From: Caballeronia temeraria
GTDB taxonomy: Bacteria > Pseudomonadota > Gammaproteobacteria > Burkholderiales > Burkholderiaceae
Reading direction: 5' to 3'
Length of the DNA: 64,000 nt
Assembly: GCF_001544795.2 (NCBI RefSeq)
Contig: NZ_FCOI02000004.1
Span: 186,001-250,000 of the forward strand
Below the pieces are notes generated by a model. The model was not told where the DNA came from. It saw only the letters and a program-made list of their open reading frames with translations, and ran no database searches. The position numbers and the translations under genes are program-made. Positions 52,433 to 62,400 of the stretch are shown one piece after another (position 1 is the first letter of the stretch; every line of letters begins with the position of its first letter).

Positions 52433-53619
52433 TGCACCGCACCGCTTTCGCGCAACCGGGCGATCCGATCAGCATCGTAACCGAGTTCGGCCAGAAGCCT
52501 CGCGTTATCCTGCCCCAGTTCCGGCGCCGCGCGCGCGGGCAATGTCTCGTTCACGCGAACCGGCGCCGCCACGTTGCGCACCTTCCCGAAGCGCGGATGC
52601 TCCGCTTCCGTCACGCCTTCACGCTCCGCGACGAACGGATTGTCGAGCGCCTGCCTGATGTCGTAGACCGGCGCGGCGGGCACGCGGCCGCCCAGACGGG
52701 CGAGCCATTCGGCGGTCGTCGCGCGCGAGAGCGCCGCATCCAGTTCCTGTTCGACGAGATCGCGATTCGCGAGCCGCGCCTTGAAGTTGCGGAAGCGTTC
52801 GTCGGTGATCCACGAGGGTTTATCGAGAATCTCGGCCAGCACGCCCCAGAACTTTTCCTTGTTGCACATCAGGAAAATCCAGCCGTCCTTCGTCTTGTAC
52901 AACTGGCTCGGCGTCAGCGACGGATGCGCGGAGCGCCGGTCGCGCCCGGTCACCGTGCCGCCGTTCAGATACCACGTGCCGACATACGCGAGGTTATGCA
53001 GCGCGACATCGAAGAGGCTCGTGTCCATGTCGCGGCCGATGCCCGTCGCGCGTGCCTCGACGAGACCCGCGAGCAGGGCCATCGCGGCGGTGGTGCCCGT
53101 CATCAGATCGATGATCGAAAGCCCGAAGCGCGCCGGCGGGCTGTCCGGCTCGCCGGTCACCGAAAGATAACCCGCTTCCGCCTGCATCAGATAATCGTAG
53201 CCGGGCCACGATGCACGACTGCCCGTGCGTCCATACGCCGACAAATGCGCGCAGACGATTGCCGGATTCGCGTCCTTCAACTGGTCGTAGGTGACGCCGA
53301 GTTTGACGGGCAGATCGCCGCGCAGATTGTTGAAGACCGCATCGCTCGTCTTCACGAGATCGAGCAGCACTTCGCGGCCTTCGGGCTTCTTCAGGTCGAG
53401 CGTCAGGCTGCACTTGTTGCGATTGAATGCTTCGAAGAAGTGGCTGTCGCCTTCGCCGAAGAAGTGCGGACCCACGTTGCGGCCCACGTCGCCGCCTTCG
53501 CGGAAGTTCTCGATCTTGATGACTTCCGCGCCGAGATCGGCGAGATGTTGCGTCGCGAACGGACCCGCGCCGTATTGTTCGATGGCGACGATACGTACGC
53601 CGGAAAGAGGCAGGCTCAT
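52429..53619 (-). CDS. CaiB/BaiF family (class III) CoA-transferase
   Basis: A 396-residue formyl-CoA-transferase-type enzyme: VRIVAIEQYGAGPFATQHLADLGAEVIKIE in outline at the N-terminus, SAYGRTGSRASWPGYDYLMQAEAG and the catalytic Asp region GRDMDTSLFD. It would load CoA from succinyl-CoA onto a dicarboxylate such as itaconate or mesaconate. Overlaps both neighbours by four bases. Confidence 0.88.
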   Translation of the reverse strand: MSLPLSGVRIVAIEQYGAGPFATQHLADLGAEVIKIENFREGGDVGRNVGPHFFGEGDSHFFEAFNRNKCSLTLDLKKPEGREVLLDLVKTSDAVFNNLRGDLPVKLGVTYDQLKDANPAIVCAHLSAYGRTGSRASWPGYDYLMQAEAGYLSVTGEPDSPPARFGLSIIDLMTGTTAAMALLAGLVEARATGIGRDMDTSLFDVALHNLAYVGTWYLNGGTVTGRDRRSAHPSLTPSQLYKTKDGWIFLMCNKEKFWGVLAEILDKPSWITDERFRNFKARLANRDLVEQELDAALSRATTAEWLARLGGRVPAAPVYDIRQALDNPFVAEREGVTEAEHPRFGKVRNVAAPVRVNETLPARAAPELGQDNARLLAELGYDADRIARLRESGAVQ

Positions 53620-54800
53620 GCAGGGTTCCTCGCAATCAGCATCTTGGCGATGATCAGGCGTTGCATCTCGTTCGTGCCTTCGCCGATGGTCAGAAGCGGC
53701 GCGTCGCGATACAGCCGCTCGACGTTGTATTCCTTCGAATAGCCGTATGCGCCGTGAATACGCATCGCTTCCATGCTGTTCTCGACAGCCGCTTCGGTCG
53801 CGAAGTACTTCGCCATGCCGGCTTCCATGTCGCAGCGCAAGCCCTTGTCGTAAGCGCGCGCGGCGGAATCGGTCAGAAGGCGCGCGGCTTCCACGCGCGT
53901 CGCCATTTCGCCGAGCTTGAGCGCGATCGCCTGATGCTCGCAGATCGGCTTGCCGAAGGTCTTGCGCTGCTGCGAATACGCGACCGCTTCATCGAGCGCG
54001 GCCTGCGCGACGCCGACGCCGCGCGCCGCCACGTTGATACGGCCCAGTTCCAGCCCGCTCAGAATCTGCTTGAGGCCGAGCCCTTCCTGCCCGCCGATCA
54101 CACGCGACACCGGCACGCGGAAATCGGTGAACGTGAGTTCGCACGTGTCGATGCCCTTGTAGCCAAGCTTCTGCAACTGCCGGCTCACTTCGTAGCCCGG
54201 CCCTTTCTCGACGATCAGAAGGCTCATGCCCTTATGACGCGGCTGCGCTTCCGGATCGGTCTTCACGAGCAGCGCGAGGACGTTGCCGTACTTGCTGTTG
54301 GTGATCCACGTCTTGCTGCCGTTGACGACATATTCGTCGCCTTCGCGGCGCGCGACGGTGCGGATCGCCTGAAGGTCCGTGCCGCAATCCGGCTCCGTCA
54401 AACCGATGCCGCCGCGCAGCTCGCCCGTCGCCATGCGCGGCAGGAACTCGCGCTTCTGCGCTTCGGTGCCGTTGCGCTGGATCGTCATCGCCATGATGAG
54501 GTGCGAGTTGATGATGCCGCTCACCGACATCCACACCGCCGAAATGCGATCGACGATCTTCGCGTAGGTCGATGTCGTGAGACCCAGGCCGCCGTATTCG
54601 GTCGAGATCAAACAACCGAAAAGGCCCATGTCCTTCATCTTCTCGACGATCTCGTGCGGATACTCGTCCTTCGCGTCCAGGTCATGCACGTAAGGCTTCA
54701 CTTCCGTCTTGAGAAAGCGGTCGAGCATGTCGAGAATGAGCGTCTCGTTCTCTTCGTAGTCGCTCATGTCCTGCGGTTGATCGGCGTCGATGGTGGCCAT
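53616..54800 (-). CDS. Acyl-CoA dehydrogenase (short form)
   Basis: A 394-residue FAD enzyme: RGGIGLTEPDCGTDLQAIRT (substrate and flavin site), NGSKTWITNSKYGNV and the catalytic Glu in LTIGEGTNEMQRL. Candidate reactions in this operon are dehydrogenation of methylsuccinyl-CoA, glutaryl-type or a related dicarboxylyl-CoA. It is translationally coupled to the CoA-transferase by a four-base overlap, and follows the MmgE/PrpD gene by 27 bases. Confidence 0.9.
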   Translation of the reverse strand: MATIDADQPQDMSDYEENETLILDMLDRFLKTEVKPYVHDLDAKDEYPHEIVEKMKDMGLFGCLISTEYGGLGLTTSTYAKIVDRISAVWMSVSGIINSHLIMAMTIQRNGTEAQKREFLPRMATGELRGGIGLTEPDCGTDLQAIRTVARREGDEYVVNGSKTWITNSKYGNVLALLVKTDPEAQPRHKGMSLLIVEKGPGYEVSRQLQKLGYKGIDTCELTFTDFRVPVSRVIGGQEGLGLKQILSGLELGRINVAARGVGVAQAALDEAVAYSQQRKTFGKPICEHQAIALKLGEMATRVEAARLLTDSAARAYDKGLRCDMEAGMAKYFATEAAVENSMEAMRIHGAYGYSKEYNVERLYRDAPLLTIGEGTNEMQRLIIAKMLIARNPA

Positions 54801-54827
54801 TGCTTCTCCTGTATTCGTGTGTGTTGC

Positions 54828-56228
54828 TTACGCGAGCGCTTGCGCGAGATTGCGCGCGGGCTGGGTATCGAGCGAGAGCACCGCTTCGCAGATGCGCTCG
54901 GCGGCATCGCGCGACACGTTGCGCTGCGCGTTGTCGAAAAACTTCGCGACGATGTCCTCGTTCGTGAGCGGCCTGTCCGACGAGCCGCGATTGATCGACT
55001 CGCGATGCGTCAGCGTGCGGCCATCGCGCGTATGGACGATTACTTCGCCCGTGTAGTGACGCGGGAACGTCGAGTCGGCGTCGACTTCGTGCGTGACGCG
55101 AGCGGCGACGGCGCGCACGGTTTCATCGGCGAGGGCTTCGGGTTCGAGATCGTCGAGCGTGAAGCGGCCGTGCAGCAGCCCGGTCGCGACGATGTACGGA
55201 ATGCTGAACTGCGCGTCATAGCTGTTCGAAGGCTTCTGCTTCGGCGCGACCGGTTCGCAGACGATCGGGATCGTCGGGCCGGGCACGCGCACGATCACGC
55301 GTTCGATATCGCTCGCTTGCAAGCCATGTTCGCGATGCAGCGCGATGGCCGCATCCGACGACGCATGGGTGAAATGGCACGCGGGAATCGGCTTTAACGC
55401 GACGCCATCGATTTCCCATGTCTCGCCGAGGCCCGCCGTGGCGATGTCGATATCGCCTGCTTCGAGCGGCGTCTTCATGTAGAGCGAGTAGAGACCGAAG
55501 CGGCCTTCATAAGCCGCATTCGGACCGATATAGCCATGCTTCGCGAGCGTCGCGGATGTCGCGCCCGCGACCGCCGCCCATCCCGGATGCAGACGCTTGG
55601 TCCATGCGCCGTCCTGCAGGAACTCGAGATTGCCCGACGCCATCGAGAGGACGATGCCTTGCGCATGCTGTGCCGCTTCCACCGGCAGACCGAGAAGACG
55701 CGCCGCGCCCAGCGAGCAACCGAATGCGCCGACCAGTCCCGTCGGATGAAAGCCCGCGTTGTGAAAGCCGCTCTTCGCCGCGGAGCCGACGCGCGTCGAT
55801 ACTTCCATCGCGCAGAGATATGCGGTGAGCAGATCCGCGCCGCTCGCGTTCTCGCGCTCCGCGAGATTGAAGGCGACCGGCAATGCGCTCGCCGTCGAGT
55901 GGATCACGCCGCGTGCATGGGTGTCGTCGAAATCGAGGCTGTGAATCAGCAGGCCGTTGAGCAGCATCGCATCGCGCAATGCGAGCTTGTGCGAGTGGCC
56001 GAATACCGTCGCTTCACCATTGCCGAGTTCCTGCATCGCGGCGAGCGTCGAGGTCGCGTACGGCAGCTTCAACGTCGCATACGCAAGTCCGATGCTGTCC
56101 AGAATCAGATGCTTCGCGCGTTCGCGCACTGCTTGCGGCACGTCGCTCAGTTGCAGATGCGTGGTGAACGAAGCCAGCCGGTGCGATACGGTTTGCGCCT
56201 GCTGCTGAAGGTCGTTGCGTGCGTTCAT
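54828..56228 (-). CDS. MmgE/PrpD family protein
   Basis: A 466-residue member of the family that holds 2-methylcitrate dehydratase and cis-aconitate decarboxylase. LILDSIGLAYATLKLPYA, SLDFDDTHARGVIHSTASALPVA and GFHPTGLVGAFG are family signatures, with the His/Asp-rich DFDDTH active-site segment. Which reaction it performs cannot be read from sequence; in an itaconate-type cluster it may handle a C5-C6 polycarboxylate. It overlaps the MFS gene by four bases. Confidence 0.87.
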   Translation of the reverse strand: MNARNDLQQQAQTVSHRLASFTTHLQLSDVPQAVRERAKHLILDSIGLAYATLKLPYATSTLAAMQELGNGEATVFGHSHKLALRDAMLLNGLLIHSLDFDDTHARGVIHSTASALPVAFNLAERENASGADLLTAYLCAMEVSTRVGSAAKSGFHNAGFHPTGLVGAFGCSLGAARLLGLPVEAAQHAQGIVLSMASGNLEFLQDGAWTKRLHPGWAAVAGATSATLAKHGYIGPNAAYEGRFGLYSLYMKTPLEAGDIDIATAGLGETWEIDGVALKPIPACHFTHASSDAAIALHREHGLQASDIERVIVRVPGPTIPIVCEPVAPKQKPSNSYDAQFSIPYIVATGLLHGRFTLDDLEPEALADETVRAVAARVTHEVDADSTFPRHYTGEVIVHTRDGRTLTHRESINRGSSDRPLTNEDIVAKFFDNAQRNVSRDAAERICEAVLSLDTQPARNLAQALA

Positions 56229-57616
56229 CGCGTGGCTCCCTGATGGTTGAGCGGCAGATCGTTGGCGAGGGCTTCGTCATCGGGCGAGACGTCCTCCAGC
56301 GAGAACTGGTTCGCATCCACACCGAGGCTCAACACGGCGATCACGAGCAGGATCAGCACGCCCGCGACCATCCCGAGCACGCCGAACAACCCGAGTTGCG
56401 CATAGAGAATCACGGCGGCATACGAGGTGAGCATCGACGCGATACGTCCGCACACGCCCGCCACGCCGGTGCCGCGCAAGCGCAGCGCAGTCGGGAACAA
56501 CTCGGGCACGTAGCCGAACAGACCCAGCGTGACGATGCCGAAGATGCAACTGACGAGCGTGAAGCCCACGACGGCGATCGCCACGTTGGCCGTCATCTGC
56601 GGATAGACGAAGCCCAGCACAATCGCGATGACGCTATAAAACACGAGACCTTTCGCGCGTCCGAGGCGGTCGGCGGTGAGATATCCGAGCACCGCGCCGA
56701 ACGGGGCGCCGAACGACATCAGCGTCGTGAAGCCGAGCGAGGTGACGATGTCGCGCCCTTCGTGCACGAAGAAGGTCGGCAGCCAGGCGACGAAGCCATA
56801 CACCGCGACGTTCACCGCCACCGCCGTCAACGCGGCCGTCAGCGTGCGGCCGATCATGCCGCGGCGGAACAGCGCGGAGAGCGGCGCGCGCGGCACTTCG
56901 AGATTCTGCGTGCGCGCGCACTCGGGCAGCGGTCCCTTCTGCTGCGCGACTTCCGCTTCGATCGCGCTGACGGTTTCCTCGGCTTCCTGCGTGCGTCCGA
57001 CCGATTCGAGCCAGCGCGGCGATTCCGGCATGCGATGACGCAGCGCCCACACGATCACCGCGCCGATACCCGCGATGCCGAACATCCAGCGCCAGCCGAG
57101 ATGCGGAATGACGACATAACCGACGCTCGTCGCGAGCACGAGCCCCGAGTTGACGATGAGCCCGAGCAGTGAAATCCAGCGTCCGCGATACGCGGGCGGA
57201 ATGAATTCGCACAACGTGCCCGCCGCGACGACCAGCTCCGCGCCCAGTCCGATGCCCATGACGAAGCGCGCGCCGATCAGCCACTGGATATTCGGTGCGA
57301 ACGCGGCGACGAAGGACATCAGCCCGAAGAGCGCGAGATTGAACTGATACGACGAGCGGCGTCCGAAGCGATCGCCGAGATAGCCCGACAAGCCCGCGCC
57401 GATCACCATGCCGAGAAAGCCCGACGAAACGAAGAGCGCGTTGAGCTGCATCGTCGAGAAGCCCGCCTTGAGCATCGCGGCGGACACGCCGCCCGCGAGA
57501 TAGACATCGAATGCGTCGAGGCACGCACCGGCGCTGATGAGGCCCAGAATCTTCCAGTGAAAACGCGACATCGGCAGCCGGTCCAGCCGGGCGCCCGAGC
57601 TTACGTATTGATTCAC
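56225..57616 (-). CDS. MFS transporter (sugar/organic acid type, AAHS or MHS-like)
   Basis: A 463-residue permease with 12 helices; GYLGDRFGRRSSYQFN is the loop 2-3 motif and MPESPRWLE follows helix 6. I use the GTG at 57616 (VNQYVSSG) because GGAG stands six bases before it; no ATG with a site is present until 34 codons later. Located after maoC in the same operon, so it likely imports the dicarboxylate used by the cluster, in place of the TRAP system found in some itaconate loci. Confidence 0.87.
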   Translation of the reverse strand: MNQYVSSGARLDRLPMSRFHWKILGLISAGACLDAFDVYLAGGVSAAMLKAGFSTMQLNALFVSSGFLGMVIGAGLSGYLGDRFGRRSSYQFNLALFGLMSFVAAFAPNIQWLIGARFVMGIGLGAELVVAAGTLCEFIPPAYRGRWISLLGLIVNSGLVLATSVGYVVIPHLGWRWMFGIAGIGAVIVWALRHRMPESPRWLESVGRTQEAEETVSAIEAEVAQQKGPLPECARTQNLEVPRAPLSALFRRGMIGRTLTAALTAVAVNVAVYGFVAWLPTFFVHEGRDIVTSLGFTTLMSFGAPFGAVLGYLTADRLGRAKGLVFYSVIAIVLGFVYPQMTANVAIAVVGFTLVSCIFGIVTLGLFGYVPELFPTALRLRGTGVAGVCGRIASMLTSYAAVILYAQLGLFGVLGMVAGVLILLVIAVLSLGVDANQFSLEDVSPDDEALANDLPLNHQGATR

Positions 57617-57735
57617 AGTTGTCTCCAGTACTGTGACGATGAACCGTCTCGCCGCCGTGCGTCGATGCAATCGAGCGGTCTTATCCGCGAAACGGAAAGG
57701 GAACGCCGGCGGGAATGGGCCGGCGATAGATGCGG

Positions 57736-58239
57736 TCAGTCTTCGGCGGTGCCGTGGCCGCGCTTGGCGATCAGCGCAGTGCGGATGAAGTCCATGACAG
57801 GCTTGCCGTCCTGATTGAATGCGCGCGTGTGCACCGTGACGATGCCCTGCGTCGGACGCGATTTCGATTCGCGCACTTCGAGCACTTCCGATTCCGCGTA
57901 CAGCGTGTCGCCCGCGAACACGGGACCGGTCAGGCGAATTTCCTTCCAGCCGAGATTGGCGATGGCCTTGCCGCTCACGTCGTTCACCGACATGCCGAGC
58001 ACGATCGCAACCGTCAGGCCGCTGCTCACGAGAAGCTTGCCGAACTCGCTTTTGGAGGCGTGATGCGCGTCGCAGTGCATCGGGTGGAAGTTCATCGTCA
58101 GCAGCGAGAACTGGATGTTGTCCGCGTCCGTGATCGTGCGGCCCGGGCGATGCTCGTAAATATCGCCGACGGTGAAATCTTCCAGATAACGCCCGTAACT
58201 GGCCCGATAACGCTGCTTGCCTACTTTGTCCGAATGCAT
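57736..58239 (-). CDS. MaoC family dehydratase (enoyl-CoA hydratase 2-type)
   Basis: A 167-residue hot-dog hydratase. MNFHPMHCDAHHASKSEFGKLLVSSG carries the hydratase 2 motif (Asn, His and Asp of the NxxPxHxD pattern). AGGAGG lies before the ATG. First gene of the CoA operon, behind an 18-bp palindrome. In itaconate catabolism a MaoC protein hydrates itaconyl- or mesaconyl-CoA to citramalyl-CoA. Confidence 0.88.
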   Translation of the reverse strand: MHSDKVGKQRYRASYGRYLEDFTVGDIYEHRPGRTITDADNIQFSLLTMNFHPMHCDAHHASKSEFGKLLVSSGLTVAIVLGMSVNDVSGKAIANLGWKEIRLTGPVFAGDTLYAESEVLEVRESKSRPTQGIVTVHTRAFNQDGKPVMDFIRTALIAKRGHGTAED

Positions 58240-58266
58240 CTTGTCACGCCTCCTGTCTTAAACATC

Positions 58267-58284
58267 ACTTTGTACGGACAAAGT
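58267..58284. promoter_or_regulatory. Candidate GntR operator ACTTTGT-ACGG-ACAAAGT
   Basis: Perfect 7-bp arms with a four-base spacer, 28-45 bases upstream of the maoC ATG. Its centre GT-ACGG-AC has the GT-N4-AC form of HutC-type GntR sites. Best candidate for autoregulation by the GntR protein coded in the operon. Confidence 0.7.
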
Positions 58285-58345
58285 ATCGGGCGCAACGCGG
58301 ATGGCGTCAAGCGAGAATGGCTTGCGGTAAACCCTTGCCTCCGTT

Positions 58346-58380
58346 CCGCGTCCCCGGAAGGACGCGGTGCTTTCGTTTTT
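58346..58380 (+). terminator. Rho-independent terminator on the plus strand without a plus-strand gene
   Basis: CCGCGTCC-CCGGAA-GGACGCGG is a perfect 8-bp stem followed by TGCTTTCGTTTTT. The T-run lies only on the plus strand, yet both flanking genes (maoC and DUF4142) are on the minus strand. It may end a short plus-strand RNA starting in the maoC promoter region. Confidence 0.65.
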
Positions 58381-58393
58381 CGGGTCGCGCCGG

Positions 58394-58939
58394 TTACTGC
58401 ACGCCCTTCTTCGCGGCGAGATCCTGCGCCATCTGCAAGTGTTTCTGGATCGTCGGCAGCGCCTTCTGCGCGGCCTTCTTCAGGTCGGCGTTCTGGCCTT
58501 CCTGCGCTTCCTTCTGAAACGCGGCCACGGCTTGCTGGTGCCCTTCGACGCCGAGCTTCTGGATGTACATCGTGTCGAACGCCTTGCCCTTCAGCGGCTT
58601 GAGCGCATCGAGCGCGGCTGTGTCCGAGTTGTCCTTCGGCACCGCGACGCCATGCGGCGCGGCCATCTTGAGCTGCATGGCCAGCTTCATGTGATCGACC
58701 ATCATGTGATGCGCGAAGCTCTTGACGTCCTTGTCCTGCGACTGCTTCGTCGCGAGCTTGGCCGCGTCGATTTCGGTCGAGCCGGCTTGTGACGCGGTCT
58801 GTACGAAAGCCTTGTCGACCTCGGGAAGGTCATTCGCCTGCGTCGTGCTCGCGGCCTGCGTCTGCGCGAGAACGGCGATCGGCGCCGCGCATAACAGCGT
58901 CGACGAGAAAAGGGAAATCAAAGCGGTGCGTGCCTTCAT
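58394..58939 (-). CDS. DUF4142 family periplasmic protein
   Basis: A 181-residue exported protein: signal peptide ending near VLAQTQA, then an all-helical ferritin-like DUF4142 domain with DKAFVQTASQAGSTEIDAAKLA and AHHMMVDHMKL. Function unknown; related proteins occur with stress and envelope genes. The start MKARTALISL has GGAGAC upstream; the upstream open frame is not used. Confidence 0.85.
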   Translation of the reverse strand: MKARTALISLFSSTLLCAAPIAVLAQTQAASTTQANDLPEVDKAFVQTASQAGSTEIDAAKLATKQSQDKDVKSFAHHMMVDHMKLAMQLKMAAPHGVAVPKDNSDTAALDALKPLKGKAFDTMYIQKLGVEGHQQAVAAFQKEAQEGQNADLKKAAQKALPTIQKHLQMAQDLAAKKGVQ

Positions 58940-59010
58940 GACAGTCTCCAGAGTGAAAAGTCGGTCGTGCGATCTTTCAGCAATGGAAATGCCATGACGC
59001 TGCTTCGACT

Positions 59011-59307
59011 TCATGGTCCTTGATGCCGATCTCCCGGCGCGGAGAACTTCGGGCCGCGCCGCAGACGAATCGGGCCGCGACCGACCGCGTCCGGATGCAG
59101 GACGGCATCGCGCTGCGAAATCAGGACCGATCCTTCGCGCGCGAGGCGCGCCGCCACACGGCGCACCGGCGGCATCAACGCGCGCCATGCGTCTTCATCG
59201 CCGGCAAGCGCGCGTGCGACGTCCGATGGACAGATCGAAGCGCTCGCCGCGCGGCGCCCGAGCAGGTCCAGCATGCAATGCTCGATGTCGAGATCAGAGA
59301 CGGTCAT
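59011..59307 (-). CDS. DUF3253 family small protein
   Basis: A 98-residue protein (MTVSDLDIEHCMLDLLGRRAAS...) with a winged-helix-like region and the ICPSDVARAL and LISQRDAVLHPD segments typical of DUF3253. Function unknown. It is on the same strand as the DUF4142 gene, 71 bases before it. Confidence 0.75.
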   Translation of the reverse strand: MTVSDLDIEHCMLDLLGRRAASASICPSDVARALAGDEDAWRALMPPVRRVAARLAREGSVLISQRDAVLHPDAVGRGPIRLRRGPKFSAPGDRHQGP

Positions 59308-59442
59308 CGTCGTGCTCCGAGGCGTCCGCTATGCGAGCGTTCCGCACGTTCTTTCGCCGTTCGTACTCACATAAGCTTAGTTCTTTGACAAGGCGTGCAT
59401 TTTGCGTGTGAACGATACCTCGATCCCGCGCCTTGAAGAACC

Positions 59443-62400
59443 ATGACCCCGCCCTCAGAACGCCCATCCGATCGCACAGGCAGCGGCCCTGATTTCGCGG
59501 TGGTCGGCATCGGTGCGTCGGCGGGAGGATTGCAGGCGCTGTTGCAATTGTTCAAGGGCGCGCCGGCGAGTCCCGGCATCGCGTTCGTGGTCGTGCTGCA
59601 TCTGTCGCCGGATCATGCAAGCCAGGCGCACGAAGTGATCCAGCGCGTCACCGACATGCGCGTGGAACAGGTCAGAAGCCCCGTTCCGCTCGAGAAAAAC
59701 ACGGTGTACGTCATTCCGCCCGGCAAACTGCTGTCGATGGTGGACGGCTACCTGCGTCTCTCCGAGCCGGAATTGCCGCGTTTTCCGCCGACGTCCATCG
59801 ACCTGTTCTTTCGCAGCCTCGCCGATGCGCACGGCTCGCGCTCGCTCGCCGTGGTGCTGTCGGGCGCCGGATCGGATGGCTCGGTCGGCATCTCGCGCAT
59901 CAGAGAGCGCGGCGGCATCACGATCGCGCAGCGTCCCGAGGAAGCGCAATATCCCGACATGCCGAAAAGCGCGATCGATACGGGCGACGTCGATATCGTC
60001 CTGCCGGTCGGGCAGATCATGCCGCGCGTCGTTGCGCTGGCCCGAAACGCCGCCAAAATCCGCCTGCCGGCGCCGTCCGACGAGCAGACGCCGAACGAGG
60101 CCGAACCACCCGCGCCGGACGCCGATGCCATCGACGACGTGCTGGCGATCCTGCGCACACGCAGCCGGCACGACTTCTCGAATTACAAGCGCGGGACCGT
60201 CGTGCGCCGCATCGAGCGGCGCATGCAGGTGAATAGAGTCTCGACGGCGGCGGCGTATCGGGAATTCCTGACCGAGCACGCCGACGAGACGCCGAAGCTT
60301 CTGGCGGACATGCTCATCGGCGTCACGAACTTCTTTCGCGATCCGGTGGCGTTCGCCGCGCTCGAACGCTCGGTGATTCCGCAGATCATGAAGAACCTGA
60401 AGGAGCGCGACGAGATCCGCGCGTGGGTGCCGGCCTGCGCGACGGGCGAGGAAGCGTTCTCTATCGCGATGCTGCTCGACGAAGCGGCGAGCCGCGCGCC
60501 GCATCGGCCTCGCGTCATCATCTACGCGACCGATATCGACGAGCACGCGATTGCCGTCGCCCGGGCCGGCAGCTATCCGAAGGCGATCGAGAACGACGTT
60601 CCGCCCGCCCGTCTCGGCCAGTATTTCCATAAGGACGGTAATCGATATCGCGTCGTCAAGTCGCTACGCGACACGGTGATCTTCGCCGCGCACAACCTGC
60701 TTCTCGATCCGCCGTTTTCGCGCCTGGATCTCGTCTCGTGCCGCAATGTGCTGATCTATCTGGACCGGCGCGCGCAGAAGTACGTGCTCGATGCCCTTCA
60801 CTTTTCGCTGCGTCCGCACGAAGGGGTGCTTCTGCTCGGCGCGGCGGAGTCGGCCGATTTCAACACCGAACAGTTCAGGCCGGTCGACAAGCAGCAGAAG
60901 ATCTATCGCGCGGCGCCGCACGTCGCGGCCAACCGCACCTTCAACTTCCCGCATCCGAACGGACAGGCGGCTCAGAGCGGCCATGCCTTCTTCACGATGC
61001 CCGACGACACCAAGCCTCGCGAGCCGTTTCTGCCGAGTCAGACGCGCGCGCTCGACCTGTACGGCCCGGCGGTGATCGTGATGCGCCCGGACGGCGCGAT
61101 TTTGCATCGGTCGGTGAACGCGAACCGGCTCACCGAGAACGCGCGCCGCGAGCGGGTCGACAATCTGTTCGACATCGTGCGTGGCGATGCACAGGCCGAA
61201 GTCCGTCGAACGATACAGAAGTGCCTGAACAGCGCGCGCCGTGAAGTCGCGAACGCGGTGCCTTTTCTGATCGGGCTGGGACAAGCGCCGGTCGATCTGT
61301 CGTTCAGGCCGTATCGCGATCTGGCGCATCAGGAGCATCTGATTTCGGTCACCTGCGATTCCCTGATTCCCCTTCCCGATGCAGCGCCGGCGCACATCCC
61401 GTCAGCGGGCGCGGACACGATCGAGTCGCTGAGAATGGCTTTGGCGGGAAGCGAAGACCGCCTGAGCGAATCGCGGCAACATGGCCAGGCATCGAGCGAG
61501 CAGTTGCGTGCATCCAACGAAGAGCTTCAGGCGATGAACGAAGAACTGCGTTCGGCAACCGAAGAACTGGAGGCCAGCCGCGAAGAACTGCAATCGCTCA
61601 ACGAGGAACTGTTGACGGTCAACTCGGAACTGATCGCGAAGGTGCACGAGTCCGCGCGGGTCAGCGACGACCTGCAGAATCTGATCTCGCTGGTGGGCGT
61701 CGCGACCATCTTCGTGGATCGCGCGCTTCGCATCAAACGGTACACTTCGCCGGCCGACACGCTGTTCAACATCCGTTTCACCGACATGGGCCGGCCGCTC
61801 GAAGATCTGACGCACCGCCTCGACTATCCCGACATGCTCGACGACCTGCGTACCGCGTTCGAGTCGCTCAAGCGGTCGGAGCGCGAGGTCACGACCGTCG
61901 ATGGCCGCGCCTTTCTCGCGCGCGTGCTGCCCTATCGCACCGACGACGACCGGATCGATGGCGCCGTGCTCGCGCTCATCGACATCTCGGAACAGAAGCT
62001 CGCGCAGGAGCACGCGCGTCGCAGCGAAGAGAAGCTGCACCTCGCGGCACATGCGACGCATGATTTTGCGATCATCGTCATCGACGAGGATGGGAAGGTC
62101 GCGAGCTGGAACGTCGGCGCGAATCGTCTGTTCGGCTTCGAGGCCGACGAAATACTCGACCGGCCGCTCGACCCGATCTTCACGGCGAAAGATCTGGCCG
62201 AAGGCATACCTGCGAAGGAGCGCGAGAAAGCCGATCAATTCGGACGCGCGGAAGATGAGCGCTGGCATGTCACGAAAAGCGGCGCGCGCATTTTTTGCAG
62301 CGGATTTCTCAGCCGCATCGAAGTGCCCGGTTTCTCGGGCTACACCAAGATCGTCCATGACGCGACCGAACGCAAACTGGCCGATGGCCGCAAGAACAGC

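Noticed and set aside
53661..55397. Plus-strand ORF of 578 codons
   Set aside because: Antisense to an acyl-CoA dehydrogenase and the MmgE/PrpD gene; composition is that of a shadow frame.
59385..59410. TTGACA box as promoter of the hybrid kinase
   Set aside because: The -35 match is perfect but no acceptable -10 hexamer lies 16-18 bases downstream.
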